DNA of 64,000 nucleotides from a bacterium (lineage in GTDB: Bacteria > Actinomycetota > Acidimicrobiia > Spongiisociales > Spongiisociaceae): positions 1 through 64,000 of the forward strand of contig JAPPGU010000050.1 of NCBI GenBank assembly GCA_028821265.1. The letters are read 5' to 3'. The translations under genes were made by a program, and so were the position numbers. The notes under the pieces were generated by a model that saw only the letters and a list, made by a program, of their open reading frames with translations, searched no databases and had not been told where the DNA came from. Position 1 is the stretch's first letter, and every line of letters starts with the position of its first letter. Below are positions 17,545 through 26,300 of this stretch, one piece after another.

Positions 17545-17784
17545 TCTGCCGGGCAATCTGTGCGTTGGAGCAGATATAGACGATGTCGATCTGCTCGATA
17601 CTGCCGGGCCCCTCCCACAGGTGGTCGAGCGCCTTAGTTATCACCCCGCGCGCCACCAGTGTCTTTCCGAGGTTCACCTCGTCGGCCACCAGGAAACGGC
17701 GGGTCGAGTCCTCCGCCTGGTAGAGCCGCTCGAATGCGTACCGACGGTGTCACGCTGGAATCCCTTGAGACCGTCGAGGACGGC
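17545..17784 (-). pseudogene. Truncated, frameshifted copy of the helicase 5' region
   Basis: This 240-bp block is a near copy of 22098-22338, the Walker A end of the intact helicase gene. Both encode DGLKGFQRDTV, ADEV(N/G)LGKTLVARG and IDIVYICSNAQIARQ. One base is lost (TACCGACGG against TACTCCACGG), breaking frame, and homology stops at TCTGCC on the left. The small track ORFs 17402..17689 and 17674..17880 are pieces of it. The ~220 bp between the PLP-enzyme stop and this block shows nothing convincing. Confidence 0.85.
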
Positions 17785-17803
17785 GGGCGACCGGAGGTTG
17801 TCG

Positions 17804-18916
17804 TCAAGGCTTGATTGAGACGATCTGGATGAGGTTGCCGCAGGTGTCGTCGAACACGGCGATCCAGGCCTCGCCGACATCGGTCGGGGGCACCGTGAAG
17901 GCGACGCCGGCCTCGGTCAGCCGCTGGTGTTCGGTTTCGACGTCGTCGACGGCGAACTGGGCCAGGGGGATGCCGGCGGCCATCAGGGCGTCGCGGTAGG
18001 GCTTGACCGCCGGGTGATGTGATGGCTCGAGCAACAACTCGGGCCCGTCGGGGTCGTCGGGCGAGACCACCGTGAGCCAGGAGTCTTGGCCAAGCGGAAT
18101 GTCGTGGCGCTTCTGGAATCCGAGCACGTCGGTGTAGAACGCCAGGGCTTCCGCCTGGTCGTGAACGAATACGCCGGTGAGTTCGATCCGGATGGCCGGG
18201 GTGCTCTGCGGCCTGCCATCACGTGCCGCCGTCGTGGGCGTGACGTCGGTGTGCTGCTTCTGTGAGACGATCTGGATGAGGTTGCCGCAGGTGTCGTCCA
18301 ACACGGCCATCCAGACCTCGCCGACATCGGTCGGGGGCACCGTGAAGGCGACGCCGGCCTCGGTCAGCCGCTGGTGTTCGGCGTCGACGTCGTCGACGGC
18401 GAACTGGGCTAGCGGGATTCCATCGTCGGCCAAGGCCTTGCGGTAGGGCGTGACGGCGGCGTGGCCGGCCGGGTCGAGCTGCAGCTGGGGCCCGTCGGGG
18501 GCGTCGGGTGAGACGACTGTCATCCAGAAGTCGTCACCGATGGGGATGTTGGAGTGTTCTTGGAACCCCAGGATGTTGGTGTAGAAGTCCATGGCCTTGA
18601 CTTGGTCATCGACGTACACACTCGCAAACGCAATCTTCACTCTTGGGCCCTTTCTCGGCCATCGCCGGCTGATCTCGGACAGCGGTGCCGGGTTGAAAAA
18701 GTGGTACTTGTAGCGGCCTTCACGTCTGTATCTGACGAGGCCGGCCTCCTCCAGGACACCGAGGTGCTGAGAGATCGCCTGGCGGGTCGAACTCAGCTGA
18801 TGCTTGGAAGCGAGCCGTGCTCCAATCTCGAACAGTGTTTGGCCATCGCGCTCGGCCAACTCGTCGAGGATGATCCGACGCGTCCGATCCGCGAGGGCCT
18901 TGTAGATGTCGGCCAC
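17804..18916 (-). CDS. ArsR-type HTH fused to two tandem VOC (glyoxalase-fold) domains
   Basis: 370 aa from GTG at 18916 (VADIYKALADRTRRIILDEL). The track's 103-residue extension crosses the operator palindrome and is unlikely. Residues 1-~98 are an ArsR winged helix (STRQAISQHLGVLEEAGLVR). Two VOC domains follow, each carrying nearly the same LAQFAVDD and VAFTVPPTDVGE stretches, so the second arose by duplication. An in-frame GTG opens VOC1 (VKIAFASVYVDDQ) with GAAAGGG 7 nt before it, so a free VOC protein could also be made. VOC proteins bind or transform small molecules such as antibiotics; the ligand is unknown. The fusion suggests a sensor-regulator or self-regulated resistance protein. 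Confidence 0.8.
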   Translation of the reverse strand: MADIYKALADRTRRIILDELAERDGQTLFEIGARLASKHQLSSTRQAISQHLGVLEEAGLVRYRREGRYKYHFFNPAPLSEISRRWPRKGPRVKIAFASVYVDDQVKAMDFYTNILGFQEHSNIPIGDDFWMTVVSPDAPDGPQLQLDPAGHAAVTPYRKALADDGIPLAQFAVDDVDAEHQRLTEAGVAFTVPPTDVGEVWMAVLDDTCGNLIQIVSQKQHTDVTPTTAARDGRPQSTPAIRIELTGVFVHDQAEALAFYTDVLGFQKRHDIPLGQDSWLTVVSPDDPDGPELLLEPSHHPAVKPYRDALMAAGIPLAQFAVDDVETEHQRLTEAGVAFTVPPTDVGEAWIAVFDDTCGNLIQIVSIKP

Positions 18917-18932
18917 TGGCCCGTACCTTAAC

Positions 18933-18952
18933 AGGCAAGTGGCGACTTGCCT
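18933..18952. promoter_or_regulatory. Inverted repeat, putative ArsR operator
   Basis: AGGCAAGT-GGCG-ACTTGCCT is a perfect 8+4+8 inverted repeat 17 bp upstream of the GTG start of the ArsR-VOC gene. Its size and position suit autorepression by the gene's own winged-helix domain. Confidence 0.6.
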
Positions 18953-18969
18953 ATCAGTGAGACAGCGCG

Positions 18970-18992
18970 GCCCGGCGAAAACATTGCCGGGC
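18970..18992 (-). terminator. Hairpin downstream of the helicase operon
   Basis: GCCCGGC and GCCGGGC pair around a 9-nt AT-richer loop, about 155 bp past the helicase stop and before the ArsR-VOC promoter. No strong U-run; it may end the operon transcript. Confidence 0.3.
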
Positions 18993-19146
18993 GTACCCCG
19001 GCATGTGGCGGCGGGCGTGCTGCATGAGCTGGAAGGGACGCCGATCGCCCCCTCGTCCAGCCCGTCCCTACGCGGACCTATGACCTTCATGTTCACAGGT
19101 GAACCGGCGCCTGCCGATTTCCCGGACCGTGGATCCCGCGATCGCG

Positions 19147-22100
19147 TTACGAGGGTCCCGTTGGCCGGGGAGACAAGTCGATGCGCAACATGGGCGCGAT
19201 CTCGTTCAGGATCTCGGGGCTGCACTGCTCGAGCAGAAACGTCATCAGATCGTCCTGTCTCGGCTGCCCGAAGACCATCCGGTAGACGGCAAGGGACCGC
19301 TTGAGCGCTTGGAGTCGGGACGCGTCCTGGCTCAGAGGGAGCGCCGGGACATGCCGCTCGATGTGCGCGCCGCCCGGGACCGGGAAGAGCCAGTAGGGGA
19401 CGAGTCCACCTTCGTTTGATGACTGTTCATGAGCGACTTCGAACAGGGCAGACCAGACGTCCGTCGACGGGCCACGGAGGACGTCGGCCCCGTGCTTTAA
19501 CGCGACGTTCTTGCGCACAGCGTGACCCTTGTAGCGGTGGACGCGGCCTTCACGCTGCTCGAGATCGACGGGGTTCGACGGAAGGTTCCAGTGCATGACG
19601 GAATGGCAGTAGGCATGGAAGTCCAGGCCTTCCTGACCGACTGATGTGGATGCGAGGACGAAGGGCCAGAAGGGAGAGTTGAAAGCCTGGCGCACCTGGC
19701 CCTCGCGCGCCCCGGCCTTGCCGTCGTCAGCCTCCTGGGCACCGAAGCGCATCGCGAAGTGGTTGCGCATGCGGTGGTGTTCGATAAGGGACGTCTCGTC
19801 GCCTGACCGGATTTCGTCCACGCGCGGAGCGCCTGTGCGGAGCGACAGCGCAGCTGACACAACCGCGGCCAGCGTGCCCCAAGCCTCCTCTTGGTCGGCT
19901 GCGAAGAGTCCTTCGAGGTCCCGTAGCGTGTGGACGTACTCATCCAGCACGGCCTGGAGGTTGCCGGCTGCGCAGTAGTCCACGACCTGCCGCCAGTAGG
20001 GCGTGTCATCTCCGGGCCGCTCGCCTCGGATGAGGTACGACGCTTCCGGCAGGTTGAACAACGTGCGGAAGCTCCAGGCGATACGGGCAGCTGCGTCGCG
20101 GGCCACGAGCGCCGCGGCCGTTCCCGGACCCGAGGCACGGGTGATTGCCCGAAGGGCGCTCGTCGCAGGGCCCGCTACGGATCGCGTGGCGAGGACCTCC
20201 GCCAGATCCGCGGGCGGCCGTCCGAGGTCCGGCGATCCGGTGACAGCCTCCTCGACTAGCCGCTTCGCCTCTCCGACATGGTCCACCCACCGGGAGCCCT
20301 CGTCATCGTCCTCCGCCGCGCCGTTCCATTGGCTTGGAAGATCCCGACGACCGAACCAATCTCTGGTCGACTCGCCGTGCCTGTCAAGATCGAGCAGGAT
20401 CGGGGCCGCCCAGTACCAGTTCTCGTCCTCGCGGGCGGTCTCGGGATACGGAGCCGTGAGGCTGGCGAGAACCGGTTCGAGTCTTACCTTCGCGCGGGCT
20501 AGGGCGTCTTCCAGGGTGGGCTCGCCCTCCGCCATCGGGACGGGATCGCCCAGCTCGACGAGGCTGGGACTCGGATACATCATCCCGAGCACCGGCATTC
20601 CCGTGAGGCGCTCGTTCGAGTACGCAAACCGCAGCAGCGGCCGCCTTCTCCTGCGCTCCTCGGGCGTGTTGCGTATCGAGTCGTCGAAACGCGGAAAGAT
20701 GCGGCGCTCCACCTCGTAGCTCACCACACTTGCGACCGCTTTGGGAACGACCTGCCAGGTGGAGAAAATCAGACGCTTGGACAGTTGCTGCCGACGGGCT
20801 GCCTTCCAGGGTCCCGACTCGGCGTAGTACGGAAGCGAAGGTGGCAGCCAGAGGAGCTTCCAGGCCTGGCCGAGCTCCACCCACTTGAGAAGGCTTCGCA
20901 AGCGCGCGTTGGCCGGGTCGAGCCCTGAGTAGGCCTCCACCTCCTCCCAGGTAAGTGATGCCCGCCCGCTGCCGGCCAGAAGCCTGGTGAGACCGTTCTC
21001 CGGAGACAGGTCCAGCCTCGCGGCCACCTCGGTCTTGAGTTTGTAGTCGTCCATGAAGCTGAGTAGGTACGGCGCTGACTTCCAGTATTCGAGGACCTGT
21101 GGCTGCCCCACTTCGCGGCCGATCTCCTGGAGCGCGAGGTAGTCCTGTACATCTTCCGCAGTGAGTTGCAGGCCCGCGCTCGGCACTTCGCACATCATCC
21201 CGTCTGATTCCGCAGATGCCCGCACCCGCTCGGTCCGCGACATCACCCGCCGGAGTTCCGTCTCGATCTCTCCCTTGATCCGTACGAGGGACTCCGTTTC
21301 GGACTCGATCCGGTACATGGCCTGCCGGTAATCGTCCAGCAGGCCGCGGAGGGCGCCGCTCTCCCCGAGGCCGGGGTCGAGAAACTCGACGGTCCGCAGG
21401 AAGTCCCGGTAATGGTCGTCCTCGGCGCTTTCGTGGTGCAGCGTGTACATCCGGTAGGGCGTCGCCGAGAGGAGTAGGAGGCGCACGTCTGAAGTCTCAT
21501 CGGAGTAGGTGAAGAGCTGCTTGGCCAGCTTTGCGGTGGCATCCTGTCCGTCCAGGAGATGCTTGAAGCGCTGGAATTCGTCGAGGATCACGAGGTCGGG
21601 CTCGAGCGCCGTGACGCAGACTTCAGCCAGCATCGAGCGCACCTTGCCGATGAACGAGATCTGCTGCGATCGATCGGCCCACGGGATTCTTGTTCGACTG
21701 TTCCGGAATCGCCTGCACAGCTCCTCATACTCTCTTCTGAGATCGTCGCCCTCCTCGGCAAGACGACGTTTGAATGCCTCTGCGAGGTCGTCGTCGATAC
21801 GCCGCCGGCGCTTGAACTCCCTCAGTTCCCAGCGGAAGTAGCCCGTGTTCTTCACGTACCCCTGGAGGAGGTTCATGGGGGCCTTGCGGCGATCCGGCCA
21901 CACGCGCTGCAGGAGGTGGTAGAGGAGGACCCGTTCCTCCCGCCTACCCATACTGCTCCTCAGATCGAACGAGGTTCCGGGTGTGAGCGCTAGGTAGTTG
22001 ACCCTGTTCTCCTTCAGGCCGTGGATCTCCTGTGGCAGCAGCCCCAACCGGGCGGCGCGGACGAACCTGCCGCTGCCGATCTGGAGCCGGCGGACGTTCT

Positions 22101-22377
22101 GCCTGGCAATCTGTGCGTTGGAGCAGATATAGACGATGTCGATCTGCTCAACGCTGTCGGGACCCTCCCACAGGTGGTCGAGCGCCTTCGCTATCACTCC
22201 CCGCGCCACCAGTGTCTTCCCGAGGCCCACCTCGTCGGCCACCAGGAAACGGCGGGTCGAGTCCTCCGCCTGGTAGAGCCGCTCGAATGCGTACTCCACG
22301 GTGTCGCGCTGGAAGCCCTTGAGGCCGTCGAGGACGGCATTGGTGTCGGGGCGTTCGCCCGCTCTCCGCTGGCTCAT
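19147..22377 (-). CDS. Large SF2 (SNF2/DEAD-like) helicase of a DUF6361-PLD operon
   Basis: 1076 aa from the ATG at 22377, which overlaps the PLD stop by 4 bp (ATGA); the track's extra 61 residues lie inside the PLD gene. Helicase lobe 1 has Walker A DEVGLGKT (~48), a DEFQ form of motif II (LVILDEFQRF, ~270) and LLLSATPYRM (~305). Lobe 2 carries ASTSVGQEGLDF and the Arg-finger motif QREGRVHRYKGH near residue 940-985. About 600 residues of unassigned sequence separate the lobes, unusually large. Likely an ATP-driven translocase acting with the two upstream genes on foreign DNA; that role is inference. A 240-bp decayed copy of its 5' end lies at 17.5 kb. Confidence 0.82.
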   Translation of the reverse strand: MSQRRAGERPDTNAVLDGLKGFQRDTVEYAFERLYQAEDSTRRFLVADEVGLGKTLVARGVIAKALDHLWEGPDSVEQIDIVYICSNAQIARQNVRRLQIGSGRFVRAARLGLLPQEIHGLKENRVNYLALTPGTSFDLRSSMGRREERVLLYHLLQRVWPDRRKAPMNLLQGYVKNTGYFRWELREFKRRRRIDDDLAEAFKRRLAEEGDDLRREYEELCRRFRNSRTRIPWADRSQQISFIGKVRSMLAEVCVTALEPDLVILDEFQRFKHLLDGQDATAKLAKQLFTYSDETSDVRLLLLSATPYRMYTLHHESAEDDHYRDFLRTVEFLDPGLGESGALRGLLDDYRQAMYRIESETESLVRIKGEIETELRRVMSRTERVRASAESDGMMCEVPSAGLQLTAEDVQDYLALQEIGREVGQPQVLEYWKSAPYLLSFMDDYKLKTEVAARLDLSPENGLTRLLAGSGRASLTWEEVEAYSGLDPANARLRSLLKWVELGQAWKLLWLPPSLPYYAESGPWKAARRQQLSKRLIFSTWQVVPKAVASVVSYEVERRIFPRFDDSIRNTPEERRRRRPLLRFAYSNERLTGMPVLGMMYPSPSLVELGDPVPMAEGEPTLEDALARAKVRLEPVLASLTAPYPETAREDENWYWAAPILLDLDRHGESTRDWFGRRDLPSQWNGAAEDDDEGSRWVDHVGEAKRLVEEAVTGSPDLGRPPADLAEVLATRSVAGPATSALRAITRASGPGTAAALVARDAAARIAWSFRTLFNLPEASYLIRGERPGDDTPYWRQVVDYCAAGNLQAVLDEYVHTLRDLEGLFAADQEEAWGTLAAVVSAALSLRTGAPRVDEIRSGDETSLIEHHRMRNHFAMRFGAQEADDGKAGAREGQVRQAFNSPFWPFVLASTSVGQEGLDFHAYCHSVMHWNLPSNPVDLEQREGRVHRYKGHAVRKNVALKHGADVLRGPSTDVWSALFEVAHEQSSNEGGLVPYWLFPVPGGAHIERHVPALPLSQDASRLQALKRSLAVYRMVFGQPRQDDLMTFLLEQCSPEILNEIAPMLRIDLSPRPTGPS

Positions 22378-24254
22378 GACCTGAGCGCTTCCCGCGCCGC
22401 CCAAACCGGTTCCCATATCTCGATCAGGCCTTCCGGCAGGAGTTCTTTCCCCTCCGGAGTCCTCTTGAGGTCGGAGATGAGCCGGGCAACGTCGTCGATC
22501 TGTGTCGGGTTCCGGCTCAGAGTCCGGAGGAGCGCCTCCAGCAGGGTCCCACGGTGCCAACCCCCGAAGGGTCCCTGCGCAGTCATGCCGTCGCGGCGCT
22601 CTGCCTGCAGGATGGTCAATACATCGGCGCCCTCACCCATCAGAATGAGGAACAGGAGTTGGAGCACACGACGGCGATCCCGAAGGAGTGAGCGCAGCAG
22701 CCGCTCCTTACGGTTCTCTGGTGCGCCGACCAGCTCCGCCGTGACCGCGAACCGTCTACGGACGTCGCACTGTCCTTCCCGTAGCAACACCTCGAACGAG
22801 AAGAAAGCGGTCAGCGCTTCGAAGGACACCCGTTTGAATGTCGCGATCGTGTCCGCAGGGCCATCGATCCGCGCAGCCGCCTCGGGCGGAAGCGTCGCGG
22901 GCCACACCTTGACCTTTGCGCCGCCGGGGATCCTCGGGAGTTCTCCCGACAAGGTGACATCCCACAACCGTTCAGCGTCCACATGCTGCACCTTCGCCTT
23001 GAAAGGTACGGTCGCCAGGAGCCGCACGATCTGGTCGGCCTGCCTTTCCAACTCCCTACATGGCTCCGGTTCGGGACACTCAGGCGGCGGTTCGGGGTGG
23101 TACTCGTGCAGGAGAGATCGGAGGGTCTCAAGCTTCGGATCTTCCTTGAGTCCGAGGAGGGCGTCGATGCCACAGTCCTTCGTTTTTCCGACCAGTTCGA
23201 CAAGAACCTCGACGTTGGCGTGGAAGGCAGCTCCGGTCGCGTTGGCCGAGCCCGTGAACAGCCGCGTCTCAGGGCCGTTCTCGAACAGGAACAGCTTGGC
23301 GTGGAGGCCCGAGAGTTCGATCGCGTCTTCAGAGAGCGGCGGGCCGTCCGGCTGCTCCTCCCCCTCCTCCTCTGCGTGACGGGCGTCGAGGCCGGCTCCT
23401 GGCGAGAGCACGTAACACGTTCGAGGCAGGGCCTCGCGCCCTACCCGGCGGACGACATCCGCCAACGCCTCCGGTCGGGAGATGAGGACTTCGAGCCCGT
23501 GCTCACGCAAGAGGCTCTGGACAGTTAGACCGGCGAGGAATGGCGAGATCACCAAGCTCCGTCCTCCCTTACGGAAGGGCCACCGATTGCTTCCGTCTAG
23601 GCCGAGATTGTGGATCTTGAATCTGGCGAAGGGGTGAGGCGGTTTGAAGTTCACCCTCCTCACATCTCGCGCCATTCGCTCGATGTCCTCGCGAAGCTCA
23701 TCCCTGATCGGTTGACGGATAGCGAGCCTCGGGAGCGCCAAGAGTAAATCCGCGAGGGGATCGTTCCTCGGGTAATCGCCTTCCTCCATGAGAACTCCCT
23801 CAAGACGGAGGCAGGTGTCCCAGGCCCGAGCGAACGTGAGGTTGCGGGATAGACACAGCACCCGGTAGATATCCGGCCGCGCCTCGGATTCGAAGTTGAG
23901 CACCCAGACCTTCGGGTGGAAGATCCCTCCATCCTCCTCGGGCTTCACCTCGATCACTGAGCCTTCGAGGTAGGCCAGGAGGGTCTGGTCGGGGTTCGGC
24001 ACATCAATCGCACCGGCCTGGCAGAAGAGCGTCACATTCTCGGCATGCCGCCGGAGCGCCTCGAGCAGCGCCACCGGGTCGGCCAGGGGTGCCCCATCCT
24101 CGTCGTGGGCGTCGAAGAAAGTGAAGGCGAGTGGTGCCGTCAGCAGCGCCATTAGGTCGAGCGTGAAGCTGGTCCCTACGGCGCGCCGCAACCGGTAGCC
24201 GGGGGGCGGGCGGAGGTTATCCAGTAAGAGCGTTCGCTCACGCGTTCCCAGCAT
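22374..24254 (-). CDS. Phospholipase D-family (PLD-like nuclease) protein
   Basis: 626 aa from the ATG at 24254 (MLGTRERTLLLDNLRPPPGY), which overlaps the DUF6361 stop by 17 bp. Two PLD half-sites are visible: FHPKVWVLNF ... CLSRNLTF (~130-155) and LHAKLFLF ... TGSANATG (~325-345). Each has the His-x-Lys and the Ser/Asn-rich strand. Such proteins act as DNA or RNA nucleases in defence (DISARM DrmC, for example) or as phosphodiesterases. The C-terminal ~280 residues, including the LRSLLRDRRRVLQLL segment, are not recognised. It is translationally coupled on both sides, so the three proteins probably work together. Confidence 0.82.
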   Translation of the reverse strand: MLGTRERTLLLDNLRPPPGYRLRRAVGTSFTLDLMALLTAPLAFTFFDAHDEDGAPLADPVALLEALRRHAENVTLFCQAGAIDVPNPDQTLLAYLEGSVIEVKPEEDGGIFHPKVWVLNFESEARPDIYRVLCLSRNLTFARAWDTCLRLEGVLMEEGDYPRNDPLADLLLALPRLAIRQPIRDELREDIERMARDVRRVNFKPPHPFARFKIHNLGLDGSNRWPFRKGGRSLVISPFLAGLTVQSLLREHGLEVLISRPEALADVVRRVGREALPRTCYVLSPGAGLDARHAEEEGEEQPDGPPLSEDAIELSGLHAKLFLFENGPETRLFTGSANATGAAFHANVEVLVELVGKTKDCGIDALLGLKEDPKLETLRSLLHEYHPEPPPECPEPEPCRELERQADQIVRLLATVPFKAKVQHVDAERLWDVTLSGELPRIPGGAKVKVWPATLPPEAAARIDGPADTIATFKRVSFEALTAFFSFEVLLREGQCDVRRRFAVTAELVGAPENRKERLLRSLLRDRRRVLQLLFLILMGEGADVLTILQAERRDGMTAQGPFGGWHRGTLLEALLRTLSRNPTQIDDVARLISDLKRTPEGKELLPEGLIEIWEPVWAAREALRS

Positions 24255-25476
24255 CGCCCTCGCCCTGTGCCAGCCCGTCGAAGATGTCCGTGAGGATCCG
24301 CTTGGCTGCTCCCCACCGGTAGGCCATCCGGCCCGTCCCTGAGTCCCCGCCCCACAGTTCAAGCCGTCGGGCACTTGTCAACCGGGCACGGGCACGCTTG
24401 AGCTGAACCTCGCGGTCCCGCACAAGGGTTCGCGCTTTGGAGGCATCGGCTACGACGGCCCTGGGTCCAACCCGCTTCAGCTCTTCGATCCAACTTTCGG
24501 CGAAGGCTTGGGTCGGGAAGCCGAGGGACCGGCCCGAGGACCTCACGACCCGCCACACCCCGTCCGGTTTCCAATCCCATCCAGCCGGCTTGAGTGCGTC
24601 AACGTCGTCGGCCCAGCCCTCGAGCCTGCTCCTGTATTCCTCCGTCCACTCGGCATGCTCCCGAAGTTCGGAGAGCATGAGGTTGTAGAGAAGGGCCGCC
24701 CCTTGCATGCAGACGGCGAACAACTCCGCGTCGTATAGCTGCTCCCGGAGTACGGGCGTCACCTCGCTGAGTTGTGAGAGCTGCCACGGTCGATCGGCCT
24801 GGAGGTCCGCTGGATCGGCCCGGCCTGCGAGCGCGGCGAAGAGGCTCTCGGGATGCCTGGCCTGGATTCGGTCCCGTAGGTAGTCGGCGTCTTTGTGGCG
24901 GAGAGCAACCGAGACGTTCTCGTATGGGAACCCGGACGGAGGGTCCGGAACGTGAGGGTGCCAGTTCGCGGGAGGCGCGCTCCTGCCCTCCGTATCATGT
25001 GGCACGCTCCGGAACCGGTGGCCGCGTCGGTAGAAGCCGTCGAGCGATCGGAAATACGCCCACTTATGACCCGAGAAGGTGCAGATTCCCCAACTTCCGA
25101 GCCCACCCCAGTAGACCTCGCTTGGAAGCCGCTTCAGCGCATCGCCTGCTTGGGAACCGAACACACCCAGTGTGTCGTCCCCGCCCAGCATTCGTCTGGA
25201 CAGGTTGAGTTCCGCCCGCCGAGCCCTCGCTGCGACTTTGCTTGATGAGGTCCGCAGGCGTTCGAGCCGAAGGAACGTCCACGGTACGAGGAGGAAGTAG
25301 CACGCCCGGGTCTGGACCGTGCTGGTCCCGGGGAAAAAGAGATCCGAAAAGCTGTTGCGGACGGTTGCCATCCCGAGTTCGTCGACCGTGCTGGTCTCCC
25401 GAAACAGGTCGATGACGTCAAGAGCACGACGCCGGTCCCTCTCCGAGTAGTCGAGCCAGGTGAGGGAGGACGTCAT
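24238..25476 (-). CDS. DUF6361 family protein
   Basis: 412 aa, first gene of the operon. The N-terminus (LTWLDYSERDRRRALDVIDL) and the early FFPGTSTVQTRACYFLLVPW region match what I recall of DUF6361, a family with no established activity. No catalytic motif or membrane segment stands out; it is Trp- and Arg-rich and may recognise nucleic acid or a partner. It begins ~120 bp from tRNA-Leu on the same strand and overlaps the PLD gene by 17 bp. I infer that DUF6361, PLD and helicase form one functional set. Confidence 0.72.
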   Translation of the reverse strand: MTSSLTWLDYSERDRRRALDVIDLFRETSTVDELGMATVRNSFSDLFFPGTSTVQTRACYFLLVPWTFLRLERLRTSSSKVAARARRAELNLSRRMLGGDDTLGVFGSQAGDALKRLPSEVYWGGLGSWGICTFSGHKWAYFRSLDGFYRRGHRFRSVPHDTEGRSAPPANWHPHVPDPPSGFPYENVSVALRHKDADYLRDRIQARHPESLFAALAGRADPADLQADRPWQLSQLSEVTPVLREQLYDAELFAVCMQGAALLYNLMLSELREHAEWTEEYRSRLEGWADDVDALKPAGWDWKPDGVWRVVRSSGRSLGFPTQAFAESWIEELKRVGPRAVVADASKARTLVRDREVQLKRARARLTSARRLELWGGDSGTGRMAYRWGAAKRILTDIFDGLAQGEGDAGNA

Positions 25477-25597
25477 CTCGCCACGCTATTCGTGTGCTTT
25501 CCTTCACCCAAACTCAACTGTCCGTGTCGATGCAGGGTGAGTGCGGAGCACCCCTAGCGGGCCGAACCGTGCGTCCGTAGTCGAGAAGCTAACCCGG

Positions 25598-25682
25598 TGC
25601 CCGGGGTGGGATTCGAACCCACACGCCCCTGAGGGGCAGCGGAGTTTAAGTCCGCCACGTCTACCGATTCCGTCACCCGGGC
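25598..25682 (-). tRNA. tRNA-Leu (anticodon TAA)
   Basis: The minus strand folds as a class II tRNA of 85 nt: acceptor GCCCGGG/CCCGGGC, anticodon stem GCGGA/TCCGC around loop CTTAAAC (TAA, decoding UUA), a variable arm TGCCCCTCAGGGGCG, and T-loop GGTTCGAATCC. CCA is not fully encoded. It separates the DUF6361 island from the DUF501-ftsB-eno block. Confidence 0.95.
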
Positions 25683-25778
25683 CAAAAGGGAGTGCGCTCT
25701 AGCCTGTCCGTCCGCCTTCCCGGTCCCCATTCTCGCACCGATCCGTCGGCTCGGGTGGGTTGTTGTCCGGTTGGTCGC

Positions 25779-26300
25779 TCAGCGGGGCTCCACCCAGTTG
25801 GGGTTCTTGGCGGCTTGGCCCTCGGCTTCGATCACGCAGGGGACCGGACAGTCGAGCGGTTCCACCCAGGGAGCTACCAGTTCACCGACCGGATTGGCGT
25901 TGCTGGCCCGGGTGTCCGCGTAGTGGGCATGCAGGCACTTGACCCCGCTGGTGGCGCCCGCTACTCCTCCCCGGGGCTGCGGGTCCGCACCCTCCGGCAG
26001 CAGGGCGTCCCGCTGGGCGGCGTACCGGGCGTGGGCCGCTTCCAGGGCGGCGCCGAAGGCAGGCACCCGGTCCGCCCGCCGGTCCAGCGCCTTGACCCCG
26101 CCGCCGCTCTCGAGGCGGCTGATCCGCTTCACGGCCAGAGGGCACGTCAACCAGTACAGGGTCGGGAAGGGTGTGCCGTCCTCCAGTACCGGGGGCACCC
26201 GGACGACAACCGGGAGGTCGAGGTGGCAACGGGAGAGGGTGGTGATCTCGGCTCTCGATGGCCGGCCGATCTGTGCCGCTACGACCTGACGCTCATCCAT
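25779..26300 (-). CDS. DUF501 domain-containing protein
   Basis: 173 aa. DUF501 hallmarks: QIGRPSRA at the N-terminus, GTPFPTLYWLTCP (~50) and GVKCLHAHYADT (~125), with conserved Cys and His that could bind metal. Function unknown. The eno - ftsB - DUF501 order is conserved in Actinobacteria, where ppx usually follows; here tRNA-Leu follows. Its ATG overlaps the ftsB stop by 8 bp. Confidence 0.88.
   Translation of the reverse strand: MDERQVVAAQIGRPSRAEITTLSRCHLDLPVVVRVPPVLEDGTPFPTLYWLTCPLAVKRISRLESGGGVKALDRRADRVPAFGAALEAAHARYAAQRDALLPEGADPQPRGGVAGATSGVKCLHAHYADTRASNANPVGELVAPWVEPLDCPVPCVIEAEGQAAKNPNWVEPR

Noticed and set aside
17325-17545. Possible attachment site for the 17.5-25.5 kb island
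   Set aside because: No copy of the tRNA-Leu 3' end was found here or elsewhere in the window.
22021-23379. 452-aa plus-strand ORF
   Set aside because: Antisense shadow of the PLD gene and helicase 5' end; Ser/Arg-rich composition with no motif.
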